Below the pieces are notes generated by a model. The model was not told the origin of the DNA and made no database searches. It was given only the letters and a program-made list of their open reading frames with translations. Both the position numbers and the translations under genes were made by a program. Of a DNA stretch of 12,849 nt, positions 7,301-12,849 are shown piece by piece. Positions within the stretch are counted from its first letter, which is position 1. Every line of letters begins with the position of its first letter. Source of the stretch: Mariprofundaceae bacterium (lineage in GTDB: Bacteria; Pseudomonadota; Zetaproteobacteria; Mariprofundales; Mariprofundaceae); NCBI GenBank assembly GCA_015488125.1, contig WFOJ01000235.1:1-12849 (forward strand), in the 5' to 3' direction.

Positions 7301-8334
7301 GCCGGATGGCCATTGGCGCGGATTATCAGTTTGCCAATCAGGGCAAGCTGTATATGCGGCACGAGTTCCTTAACAGCAACAGCGGTGCATTTGGCCTGAA
7401 TCCGGCACAGGGCAATGCTTCGACGGTGATCGGTATTGACACCAACTACATGAAAGACGGTCATTTGTTCAGTGAATACCGGGCACGGGATGCCATTTCC
7501 GGACGCGAGGATCAGGCGGCGATTGGTTTGCGCAACGGCTGGCAACTGGATGAGGGCTTGCGTCTGAATACCAATATCGAGCGTATTCGCGTACTGAACG
7601 GGCCGGGCACGGCCAATTCAACAACGCTGGGTACAGGCCTGGAATACACGGCTAATCCCTTGTGGAAAGCCTCCGGAAGCCTGGAGTTTCATTTTGGCAC
7701 AGCGGAAAACAGCATGCTTTCCAAACTGGCGATGAGCCGCAAGCTGGATATGGACTGGTCATTGCTGGGCAAAAATACATGGTCACGGCGGCTGAACCGT
7801 GGCACCAGCCATATGCTGACGGATAATTTGTTTCAACTGGGAATCGCCTATCGCGAAACCATGCGCAATCATGTGGACTGGTTGCTGATGTATCAGTGGC
7901 AGTTAAAAGCGGATACCGGCCTGGCCTCCGACACCCGGAGTCATTTGCTTTCCACGCATATCAATGTGCAACCGGTGCGGCCACTGACCTTAAGCGGACG
8001 TTATGCCATCAGATGGTCACGGGAAAGCATTGGCGGAATGGCTTCAGCCTATGGTATTCAGGCGTTGAGTGGCCGCGCCATGTGGGACATCACCGAACGC
8101 TGGGATGGCGGCCTGATTGCTTCCACGATGTTCAGCAACGGCTTTGGCACGCGGCACCAGGGGATTGGCATTGAATCCGGTTATCAGCTTTATGCCAATC
8201 TGTGGTTATCGGCGGGCTATAATATTTTTGGTTTCCGCGACCGGGCTGGTCTGACCGACCAGTACACGGATCGCGGTGCATTTCTGCGTTTTCGCTTCAA
8301 GTTTGACGAAACGCTGTTTGACCGCGAACAATAG
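1162..8334 (+). CDS. Giant DUF11/SdrD-B surface protein with C-terminal outer-membrane beta-barrel
   Basis: This 2390-residue exported protein starts at GTG with an AGGGG site 8 bases upstream. A long signal peptide has a basic stretch at residues 11-17, a hydrophobic core at about 18-45, and likely cleavage after Ala47. The mature start resembles the usual opening of DUF11 proteins. Residues about 95-215 form a DUF11-like domain with the calcium-type loop DTNGNGVADAGE (142-153). Two tandem modules follow (about 218-630 and 633-1040). A third DUF11-like domain starts near 1044, and an SdrD-B-like domain (about 1177-1275) carries the loop DCDGNRMQGKEE (1184-1195). Next come a linker and Ig-like segments (about 1370-1570). 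From about 1578 to the end, alternating aromatic amphipathic strands form an outer-membrane barrel, with YPIYGDS near 1665-1671, GTSGPYYL at 1753 and final strand FLRFRFKFDETLF. The barrel as surface anchor or translocator for an N-terminal stalk is inferred from this order. It heads a three-gene operon. No enzyme motif is seen. Confidence 0.93.
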   Translation: MVAQAYTPTQKRDNKKKGLVILIVNFALRISLAVLLLMISSAVLCAAPVAGSFISNQAQSSYIDSSSGLHSNLSSNTVRARVLPLQGIQLDRNQTQGVSPGGTVYLSHTLTNTGNSSANYLLSALNLLNDAYDLNNLRIIHDTNGNGVADAGETVLTPATPLPLAAGASTSLLLTGSVPATVAFDVYAYVQLTARIAGTTRSAVNTDGVVSRNGAIIAISKSVDIPNAMRNDVLTYTLNARNTGVSAAIGRSISIDGYTLQRVIIHDVIPANTTFAAFRNTGGGQALYHRFGDPLHTYLSTPPASLAQIDAVAVAFSRFPANSALTMQFAVTVNQNASGPVNNSGAVYFHDALNPALTQSPSNTVQTNVSLLPPTMDYYTNNLYQVVTPATILGNPLYLQASAASCNVDPQRAETRTVIISSALTGDSEQYVLVETGPNTGVFRLQTAVGIPTQDARLVAVVINNGTIETLTNDALTASMPGCGTASVTTQILVDPVGCTFDSQTGAGLAGSTVTLIDVTGQGNGGNAGGAATVFAADGITPLSATQVTDSYGCYQFPTVPPSTYRIQVQPPGGYLFPSATPVAQLPAGYTVTGDPVNGGASYGGNFIVSAATGAVTVNFPLDSYTAAVAASGSVNVYKQVSTTNAAPGATLSYTLTATNPGLGNAPPVPLLVDGVTASMVLVRDIIPANTTFSGITSAAASTVLYHISGVPQDQYTTVPPATLNNVDAVAFAYTTFPPGSHEVLGFNVIINGNATGNINNTAVALYRDVYANTVYNASNSTAVATVLTAPIIDYYTDTSYSRIAPAIGIGYPLYVQASASSCNVNPLLAEQRPVTITSALTGDTETLMFQETGPNTGIFQMATSPYNLPTRDGSLFPATLNNGIMEVLNQDTLTATITSCGTAITARTNILVDPGGTVFDSNTGQPIPGVSVTLIDNATGLPATVLQFNGVTPAPNTVITDAYGFFQFPLVAPGNYHLQIAAVPNGYTYPSTVPLAQLPPQYTILGNPNAVATSGSYGGTFSVTPAAGPVVLDVPMDPIPAIGLVVSKVASTDTVELGGYVDYTVSIRSTLTVDINQVVMHDVLPHGFVYIHGSGTRDGTAIADPAGAPGPQLNFNIGVLRAGATTTFRYRARVGVGSLQGDGNNIAWAQSPVLRSNTAMAKVKVTAGMLGDQAYLFGKVYMDCDGNRMQGKEEIGIPGVRLYLEDGTFAITDVEGKWSLYGLKPRTHVVKVDRITLPKGAQMSNLSNRHGGVGDSRFVDLKKGDWHRADFALNNCTESIRAEVYERRDQGSVQVSELQRSINATGVAAGLKALPYGQRSPVASGMLTPQQPLPGFEQPDVPGGLNSKNSHLPVAPVGEVMQAEIEQRMHLMNNHFGFVDLHDGDTLPYTQSNVLIKGELRSTFKLWVNGDLISGKKIGMRSSLQARGLELWQYIGLSLKPGKNTLRAAVYDPFGNKRGEKTIHLIAPGELAQLKLTIPDSADADGHSPVTVAVELADAHGVPVTVRTPLTLETSLGRWKAKDVNPQEQGVQVFMEGGRQEFLLYPPQQPGEATIRISSGIIEKIVQLDFLPPLRPMIAVGVLEGRIQVNSFNLKNIQPVRQRDSFEQQLRLFARSNGKREAAARAAVFLKGRVLGSYLLTAAYDSDKTTKARLLRDIQPGSYYPIYGDSALKGFDAQSTTRLYVRLDHDRSWMLYGDFTTQADAQDPRKLSLYNRTLSGVQQHYENTLVSVDGFATHDVSRQVVDEIAANGTSGPYYLNNTTMLVNSEKVEVLVRDRNQPSLILKTTPMQRFADYAIDALTGRLIMNAPVASLDANLNPQSIRITYEVTQGTQAFWTGGINGQLHLGSHVTVGASHVRDRNPLNPTRLSGTYAQFRLGDKFSAIVEGARSHTLGKGKGNARRAEIQFKQGKTQGRVYLGRADVTFVNPSAALNAGREERGAELNTQLGKTTQLKARALLSKNKSNGSQRRGADIAINQSLGHYLHAEAAYRHSRDSSGAASTTGAIAGPNRLDSGRLKLSSQIPGMEALGVYGEYERDLRDARKRRMAIGADYQFANQGKLYMRHEFLNSNSGAFGLNPAQGNASTVIGIDTNYMKDGHLFSEYRARDAISGREDQAAIGLRNGWQLDEGLRLNTNIERIRVLNGPGTANSTTLGTGLEYTANPLWKASGSLEFHFGTAENSMLSKLAMSRKLDMDWSLLGKNTWSRRLNRGTSHMLTDNLFQLGIAYRETMRNHVDWLLMYQWQLKADTGLASDTRSHLLSTHINVQPVRPLTLSGRYAIRWSRESIGGMASAYGIQALSGRAMWDITERWDGGLIASTMFSNGFGTRHQGIGIESGYQLYANLWLSAGYNIFGFRDRAGLTDQYTDRGAFLRFRFKFDETLFDREQ
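1813..3051 (+). repeat. Protein-level tandem module, copy 1 (about 417 residues)
   Basis: The order of parts is: a DUF11-like domain (SKSVDIPNAMRNDVLTYTLN onward, with DVIPANTTF); a block opened by DYYTNN (residue 377) containing SCNVDP, LTGDSE, ETGPNTGVF, CGTA and ILVDP; and a carboxypeptidase-regulatory/SdrD-B-like domain ending in SYGGNF. All landmarks recur in the same order in copy 2. The spacing between the two DYYT motifs is 1251 bases (417 codons). Copy 1 alone has a Gly/Asn-rich insert (GQGNGGNAGGA) near 2725-2757. Confidence 0.8.
3058..4281 (+). repeat. Protein-level tandem module, copy 2
   Basis: This repeats the organisation of copy 1: a DUF11-like domain (VNVYKQVSTTNAAPGATLSY, DIIPANTTF); a block opened by DYYTDTSY (residue 794) with SCNVNP, LTGDTE, ETGPNTGIF, CGTA and ILVDP; and a regulatory-like beta domain ending in SYGGTF. 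The two copies have diverged clearly at the nucleotide level, so this is an old internal duplication and not a recent recombination product. The Cys pair (SCN...CGTA) is kept in both copies and may form a disulfide. Confidence 0.8.
4681..4968 (+). other. SdrD-B-like domain with calcium-type loop in gene 2
   Basis: The segment beginning LFGKVYMDCDGN, followed by GIPGVRLYLEDG, TDVEGKWSLYGLKP and THVVKVD, has the order expected of SdrD-B / Cna-B-like beta-sandwich domains: a first strand with an acidic D-x-D-x-N loop, then IPGV, then T-D-x-x-G-x-W/Y. The acidic residues D1184, D1186, N1188 and E1195 fit positions 1, 3, 5 and 12 of an EF-hand-type loop. Such domains serve as rigid spacers in surface proteins. 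Confidence 0.7.
5893..8331 (+). other. C-terminal outer-membrane beta-barrel region of gene 2
   Basis: About 810 residues (1578-2390) show regularly spaced amphipathic strands with aromatic residues, such as RLYVRLDHDRSWMLYGDF, RRMAIGADYQF, TTLGTGLEYT, VDWLLMYQWQL and FLRFRFKF. Between early strands lies a segment of about 90 residues containing GTSGPYYL (1753) and DYAIDALTGRL (1796-1806). Similar segments recur, to my knowledge, in large uncharacterised outer-membrane proteins. The segment could be a plug or periplasmic insertion (inference). The last strand is followed by the short tail DETLFDREQ. Confidence 0.75.
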
Positions 8335-8345
8335 CGTTTCGTGAC

Positions 8346-8350
8346 GGGAG
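8346..8350 (+). promoter_or_regulatory. Ribosome binding site of gene 3
   Basis: GGGAG ends 6 bases before the ATG at 8357, within the 22-base gap after the gene 2 stop. It fixes the start, and the short gap supports co-transcription. Confidence 0.75.
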
Positions 8351-8356
8351 ACTGAT

Positions 8357-9409
8357 ATGAGATATATGCTTGGCTTGATGCTTGTGATACTGGCGCTGGT
8401 GCCTCCCGTGCAGGCAAAAGTCCATCTTTCGATGCCGGATATGCGCATCACCGATGAGGTGGTGGAGCATGATCTGGCTCTGTATAACGCATTGCAGCGT
8501 CGCCTGGAAGAGGTCGATGTCAGTAAAACCAGATTCGGGCGCTATCATCGTGCCAAAGCACAGGCTCTGCTGGATTTCTCCTGGGACGAATACCACGAAA
8601 ATGATCGCACCGGCGCAGTGGAAAATGCTTTTGACTATGTGCAGGAGTTGCTTGAAGAACTGGAACGGGGAGATCATAACATCAGCATGAAAACCCGTTT
8701 GCTGCCGGGCACGCGCATCGTCGAGAAATCGCTGCGCAACGAAGCCGAAGCCATGAAAAAACAGGAAACATTCCATTGTGCGCAGGAACCTGTAGCCGCC
8801 ATGGAGGTGCAGTTACTGTGGGCCGGTCATGAGTTTGACGAACTGGGCTGGCGGCATACCCGCAAGCAGAAAAAAGCAGCCCGTGAACTTATGCAACGGG
8901 CGAAAAAGGCCATGGCCACCTGCGATGTGCCACCGCCACCGGCAGCTACCCTGCCATGTATTCCGGCCAGTCGTATTTGCCGGCAACCGGTATTGCCGGT
9001 GATGCCGCCGGTGGTTAAAAAACCGGCGATTCCGAGTCATCGCACCATCGTCTATTTCGATCTGGACAAACATCAGTTGCAGGCCAAAGGGCCGGGTACG
9101 CTGAATGCGGCCTTGCAGTTCATTCGCAAGTATCCCGATGCTTATCGTATCCGCATTGAATCGCACACCGATCGGCTGGCCAGTGATGCCTACAATATGA
9201 AACTGTCGCAAGAGCGTGCAGAGCAGGTGAAGGCTTATCTGGTTGAGCATGGTGTGGATGCCGACATCATCGAAACAGCATGGTATGGCGAACGTCGTCC
9301 GGTCGTGTTCTGCAAGGATACGGATTACCACAGTCATCAGGCGCTGGCTGCCTGCCTGCAACCGAATCGTCGCGCTGAAGTACTGCTTTATACGCCGGAT
9401 GGGAAATAA
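8357..9409 (+). CDS. Exported OmpA-family peptidoglycan-binding protein
   Basis: The protein has 350 residues. The signal peptide MRYMLGLMLVILALVPPVQA is probably cleaved after Ala20; there is no lipobox. Residues about 21-190 are polar and helix-rich, with no transmembrane barrel, unlike classical OmpA. A Pro-rich linker (about 190-227) contains CIPASRIC. Residues about 228-345 form the OmpA C-terminal domain: TIVYFDLDKHQL, then ESHTD with D272, LSQERA with R287, and NRRAEV near the end. D272 and R287 stand 15 apart, as the diaminopimelate-binding Asp and Arg do in known OmpA domains. Cys319 and Cys333 lie just before PNRR, the place of the disulfide in E. coli OmpA. There are six cysteines in all. 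The gene lies 22 bases after gene 2 and 6 bases before gene 4. Its likely role is to bind the cell wall from the periplasm and couple it to its operon partners. The family call is firm; the partner is inferred. Confidence 0.93.
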   Translation: MRYMLGLMLVILALVPPVQAKVHLSMPDMRITDEVVEHDLALYNALQRRLEEVDVSKTRFGRYHRAKAQALLDFSWDEYHENDRTGAVENAFDYVQELLEELERGDHNISMKTRLLPGTRIVEKSLRNEAEAMKKQETFHCAQEPVAAMEVQLLWAGHEFDELGWRHTRKQKKAARELMQRAKKAMATCDVPPPPAATLPCIPASRICRQPVLPVMPPVVKKPAIPSHRTIVYFDLDKHQLQAKGPGTLNAALQFIRKYPDAYRIRIESHTDRLASDAYNMKLSQERAEQVKAYLVEHGVDADIIETAWYGERRPVVFCKDTDYHSHQALAACLQPNRRAEVLLYTPDGK

Positions 9410-9415
9410 AGCCTC

Positions 9416-12400
9416 ATGAACAGTATGCTGCGCCTGTTATTCCTTTGCATTCTGCTGTTCTCTGGCATGCATGCAGCAGTAGCTGCACCCGCCTGGACGA
9501 CTTCGGCAAGCTGGACGGCAGCACAGCCAGGGCGCACATGGATGGATATTGGTGGCGTGTGGAATGGCTCCTCGGATGTTAGTGCCACCACGGGCGACAC
9601 AGTGAGCTTTTCGCTGGGCAATACCGCTGCGGCGGGCAATACGGCCTTTGATCTGAGCGTGAGTGTCGGTTTGGCAGCAGGGTTTCATTATGTGCCTGGC
9701 ACAGCCTCGGTGGCCGCCAGTGGTACGGGCTGCGGCGCAACCCCAACGGTAAGCGCAACACAAACCGGCAACACGCTGAATTTTGCTTTTTCACCGGCAG
9801 GCTACGATTTACCTGCCCAGTGTACACTGACTTTTCAGTACGGCCTGACCACAGCCAGCAGCGTGATTGCCGGTACATACCAGATGAATCATCAATGGGA
9901 CTATGCGCTGAGCAATGGCGGTGCGCTAACGGGCACACCGGGCAGTCAGCTACTGAATATTCTGGTCTATGCCGGGGCAACTATTATCTCCAAACTGCCA
10001 TCCAGCCAATTGCAGCCAGTTAATGGTACGGCAGGCTGGACGGTGTCGATCCTGAATACAGGGCTGGGCGGCCTGTTTGATGTGTCGGTGGATGAATACG
10101 CGATCAACCCCTCTGCCTCGCTTTCGTTAAGCAGCATGACGGTGAATGCACCGGCGACGCCTGCTGCTACCAGTCCCACAGTCAGCAAACGTGTGTTGCC
10201 TTATCTGGCACCAGGTGTCAGCTTTGATACCTATGTGCAGGCGACGGTTACCTCCTGCCGTAATATTGATAACACTGCCTATACTACCGACCGAACGGGA
10301 ACCACTGCCGATGCTGGCACTGCCCATGTGACGCTGGATATGCGACTGCCACTGGTCAGTTTCAGCGTGCCCGACTACAGCATTCCCTATACCGGTAGCG
10401 TACCTGTCAGCATTACCATTCAGAATACCGGCCTGGGTACGGCAGCCGCTTTCACCCTGCACAGTCAGCTGCATACATTGCCGGTTACTGTCAGCAATGT
10501 CGCGGCAGGCTGGTCATACAATGCGACCACCGGCGTATTCAGCTACAGCGGCGGCACGCCGGCAGGCAGCATCAGCGGCACAGCAACGCTGACCTTTAAT
10601 CTTGCCGCCAATAATATCTGCACATTTGCAACGGCCAGTAACCTGACCTGGACGGCGGTTTATAGCGATGTTTGCGGCAATGCCTACAGCGTTCCCACAG
10701 TGTTGAGTAATCTCACCTCACCGACCACAGCGCCTTCCCTGTCGCTGAGCAAAACCAGCGCTGACAGCCGTCTGGTGGTGGATGCCTATTCCAGTTTTTC
10801 GCTGGCCTTATCGGCAAGCAACACAGGGCTGATCAGCGATAGCTCTTTTCTGGTGAAAGATACTTTGCCTGCGGGTATCGCCAATATCTCAGTCAGCGTG
10901 CCTGCTGGCACCAGTTACAGCTGCCCCGGTGGCACGGTATGCAATCCCGGCGATGTGATGACCTGGACGATTCCCAAAAACACCCTGCCTGTGGGCAATG
11001 CCACCATCAACTATCAGGCACCGGCTGATGCCTGTGTGGCAGGCTCGCTCCTGACCAATAACGCCAGCGTCAGTGCGACCAGCGTTGCCGGTTGCACGCT
11101 TTCCGCCAGCGCCAGCGCCGGGCCGCTGATGACCAATAACCCCGGAGCGACGGTGACCCAGCTCTTCAACGTTGGCACGCCTGTTGCCGGGCTGGCTTTT
11201 GAGGCAGGCTCTCCAGATAATGGCAATGTTACCCGCGATCCACAGGAAGCGGAACAGATCCCTTTTGCTGCCAGTTATATTTTTGATAATCTCTATCCGG
11301 GTACCTGGAGCGGTTCCACTTATGTCGATGATTTTGGCAAGCTGGGCGCTGGTGGAGCTACGCTGGTATCCGGCTCATTGCGCGTGCGTGTGGATAACGG
11401 CGCAACGTTAGCCGTGCCTGCTACCAGCGTGAGCTGCACAAACGGTACGGTGGGTAGCAACAACTGTGCTGGCGGTATGACACTGAATCTGGCTTTTCTT
11501 GCAGGTGCGGGGTATTTCAACGACCCTTATGTGGCAGCGCATCAGCTGAATATTGATTATTACACCACGGTATCCGATGCCAATCTTGGCGGTACGGTGG
11601 CGAATTTTACGCAATTGGTGACGCTGAGCATCAACGGCGGCGGCACTGGTGGCTGTGGTGTCGGCACTCCCACTTATACGCAGGGAGCTTTCGTCTCGGT
11701 AGCCAGAGCTTCAGCGAATATTGCCGTATCCATGCCAGCCGCTATTGATGTTTGCCAGCCGCTGAACGTGACATTGACAGCATCCAATGGTACGGAAGAG
11801 CTGGCCAGCAACCTGTTGGCGACCTTGCTGACGACAGGCAGTTACGAATATCCCACGGGCCAGACCCCGGCGTATGGCGGCATGTTTACCACGGGGAATA
11901 TGAGTTACACGGAAAACGCTGGCGCCAATCCGAACTGGGCGCTGAACCCGGCATCAGCATCGTTAAGCAGTAACGGTACCATATCATTCCTTGCCCGTCT
12001 GAAAGCAGGCAGCACAACCACGCCCACGCCCTTACAGGCAAGCCTTGCTTATGATGATAATCAGACGGCTGGTGGCGTGCGCGATTTTTATAGCAGCGGT
12101 CAAAGCACACCGGCATTGATTCGTCAGGGGCAATTGGCTGTTTCTGTCACGCCGCAGTTAATTACCATGATTGATAGCTATGCCGAATGGAAAATATACG
12201 TCACCAACACTGGTAACGGCACAGCCTATGCGGCAGAATTGATTGATACCTTGCCTGCCGGGGTGACGGTGGATGTGGCAGCAACGAATACGGCGAATAC
12301 CGGGCAATCCTGCGCGCCGCTGACCAACTGCAATGTCAACTTTACCAGCCCTTATGCCAACTGGCAGCTGGGCGATATACCACCGGGTGCAACCCGGCTC

Positions 12401-12849
12401 ATCACCCTGAAAGCAACCATGAACGGAGCAACGTGCAGCATCCCCGATGGCAGCAATAAGGTGACTGCACGTTGGGGTTGCGGTGGTGCATTTCATGAAG
12501 TAGTGGTGAAAAACGAACCCAATTTTCTCTTTCCTGCCGGGCAGATGCAGGTTGTCCACGATACCACCAACACCCAGGCTCCGCTGTGTGGTACCGGTCA
12601 GGATATTATTATTGTGCGCAATACAGGGCAACCGAATGTACTGAATGTGGTGGCCTCCGAAGCCATGAACCCGGCAACTTCCGGGCTGAATATCGTATCC
12701 GGCACAGTGGCATACAGCACGGATGGCGGTGTAACCTGGACTGCGGCAGGTGCAAGCGGTAATCCAACCGGCGCAGGCACCACGGCCAGCCCCTATCAAT
12801 GGAACAGCACGCAAATTCCACCATTGGCCAATCTGGCGCCGCTGAGCAG
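9416..12849 (+). CDS. Giant exported DUF11-repeat protein, 3'-truncated by the window
   Basis: Frame 2 is open from ATG 9416 to the last base with no stop, giving 1144 complete codons. The start lies 6 bases after the gene 3 stop; its ribosome binding site is weak (GGGA at 9401-9404), so translational coupling is likely. MNSMLRLLFLCILLFSGMHAAVA is a clear signal peptide, cleaved after about Ala23. The mature part is beta-rich, high in Thr/Ser/Gly/Asn, with no membrane segment. DUF11-like domains are clearest at residue 442 onward (SLSLSKTSADSRLVVD, KDTLPAGI) and 906 onward (QLAVSVTPQLITMIDSYAEW, YVTNTGNGTAYAAELIDTLP). Other segments have the same N-T-G pattern (ILNTGLGG, IQNTGLGTA). There are 18 cysteines in the visible mature part. 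No catalytic motif is seen. It is probably a long secreted or surface stalk/adhesin, perhaps displayed with the gene 2 barrel; the C-terminus, which would show an anchor, is outside the window. Confidence 0.9.
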   Translation, partial: MNSMLRLLFLCILLFSGMHAAVAAPAWTTSASWTAAQPGRTWMDIGGVWNGSSDVSATTGDTVSFSLGNTAAAGNTAFDLSVSVGLAAGFHYVPGTASVAASGTGCGATPTVSATQTGNTLNFAFSPAGYDLPAQCTLTFQYGLTTASSVIAGTYQMNHQWDYALSNGGALTGTPGSQLLNILVYAGATIISKLPSSQLQPVNGTAGWTVSILNTGLGGLFDVSVDEYAINPSASLSLSSMTVNAPATPAATSPTVSKRVLPYLAPGVSFDTYVQATVTSCRNIDNTAYTTDRTGTTADAGTAHVTLDMRLPLVSFSVPDYSIPYTGSVPVSITIQNTGLGTAAAFTLHSQLHTLPVTVSNVAAGWSYNATTGVFSYSGGTPAGSISGTATLTFNLAANNICTFATASNLTWTAVYSDVCGNAYSVPTVLSNLTSPTTAPSLSLSKTSADSRLVVDAYSSFSLALSASNTGLISDSSFLVKDTLPAGIANISVSVPAGTSYSCPGGTVCNPGDVMTWTIPKNTLPVGNATINYQAPADACVAGSLLTNNASVSATSVAGCTLSASASAGPLMTNNPGATVTQLFNVGTPVAGLAFEAGSPDNGNVTRDPQEAEQIPFAASYIFDNLYPGTWSGSTYVDDFGKLGAGGATLVSGSLRVRVDNGATLAVPATSVSCTNGTVGSNNCAGGMTLNLAFLAGAGYFNDPYVAAHQLNIDYYTTVSDANLGGTVANFTQLVTLSINGGGTGGCGVGTPTYTQGAFVSVARASANIAVSMPAAIDVCQPLNVTLTASNGTEELASNLLATLLTTGSYEYPTGQTPAYGGMFTTGNMSYTENAGANPNWALNPASASLSSNGTISFLARLKAGSTTTPTPLQASLAYDDNQTAGGVRDFYSSGQSTPALIRQGQLAVSVTPQLITMIDSYAEWKIYVTNTGNGTAYAAELIDTLPAGVTVDVAATNTANTGQSCAPLTNCNVNFTSPYANWQLGDIPPGATRLITLKATMNGATCSIPDGSNKVTARWGCGGAFHEVVVKNEPNFLFPAGQMQVVHDTTNTQAPLCGTGQDIIIVRNTGQPNVLNVVASEAMNPATSGLNIVSGTVAYSTDGGVTWTAAGASGNPTGAGTTASPYQWNSTQIPPLANLAPLS

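Noticed and set aside
9425..9427. Alternative ATG for gene 4
   Set aside because: It would still give a signal peptide but has no better ribosome binding site, and 9416 fits tighter coupling to gene 3.
11216..11248. Calcium loop in gene 4 (DNGNVTRDPQE)
   Set aside because: It is only 11 residues from first Asp to Glu and lacks the D-x-D/N-x-D/N spacing of an EF-hand loop.
1..12849. CRISPR array, tRNA, rRNA, insertion sequence or attachment site
   Set aside because: Nearly all bases are accounted for by four + strand genes. No regularly spaced direct repeats, cloverleaf, transposase frame or terminal inverted repeats were seen.

Overview
The window looks like the chromosome of a Gram-negative bacterium, probably a beta- or gammaproteobacterium of moderate GC. 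This rests on an OmpA-type peptidoglycan-binding protein, an outer-membrane beta-barrel domain, Sec signal peptides and the codon style. No genus can be named from the sequence. All genes lie on the + strand and almost the whole window is coding.

Layout. (1) Positions 1-1014 hold the 3' end of a gene for a secreted protein built of DUF11-type beta-sandwich repeats; its start lies outside the window. (2) Positions 1015-1161 are a 147-base intergenic region with two adjacent hairpins. The second, a 14-bp stem followed by a T-run, is a convincing intrinsic terminator. (3) Positions 1162-8334 encode a 2390-residue protein. It has a signal peptide, an N-terminal DUF11-like domain with a calcium-type loop, two tandem modules of about 417 residues, a third DUF11-like domain, an SdrD-B-like domain, Ig-like domains and a large C-terminal outer-membrane beta-barrel. 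(4) Positions 8357-9409 encode an exported 350-residue protein with a C-terminal OmpA/Pal peptidoglycan-binding domain. (5) From 9416 to the window edge at 12849 an open frame with no stop encodes the first 1144 residues of another giant exported DUF11-type protein. This frame runs off the right edge, so a search that requires a stop codon misses it.

Genes 2, 3 and 4 are separated by 22 and 6 bases and almost certainly form one operon, isolated from gene 1 by the terminator. The simplest reading (inference) is a cell-surface adhesin or envelope-scaffold system. Gene 2 would display a long beta-sandwich stalk from a barrel in the outer membrane. Gene 3 would tie the assembly to peptidoglycan. 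Gene 4, and perhaps gene 1, would be additional secreted or surface-bound stalk proteins. No mobile element, CRISPR array, tRNA or rRNA was seen.
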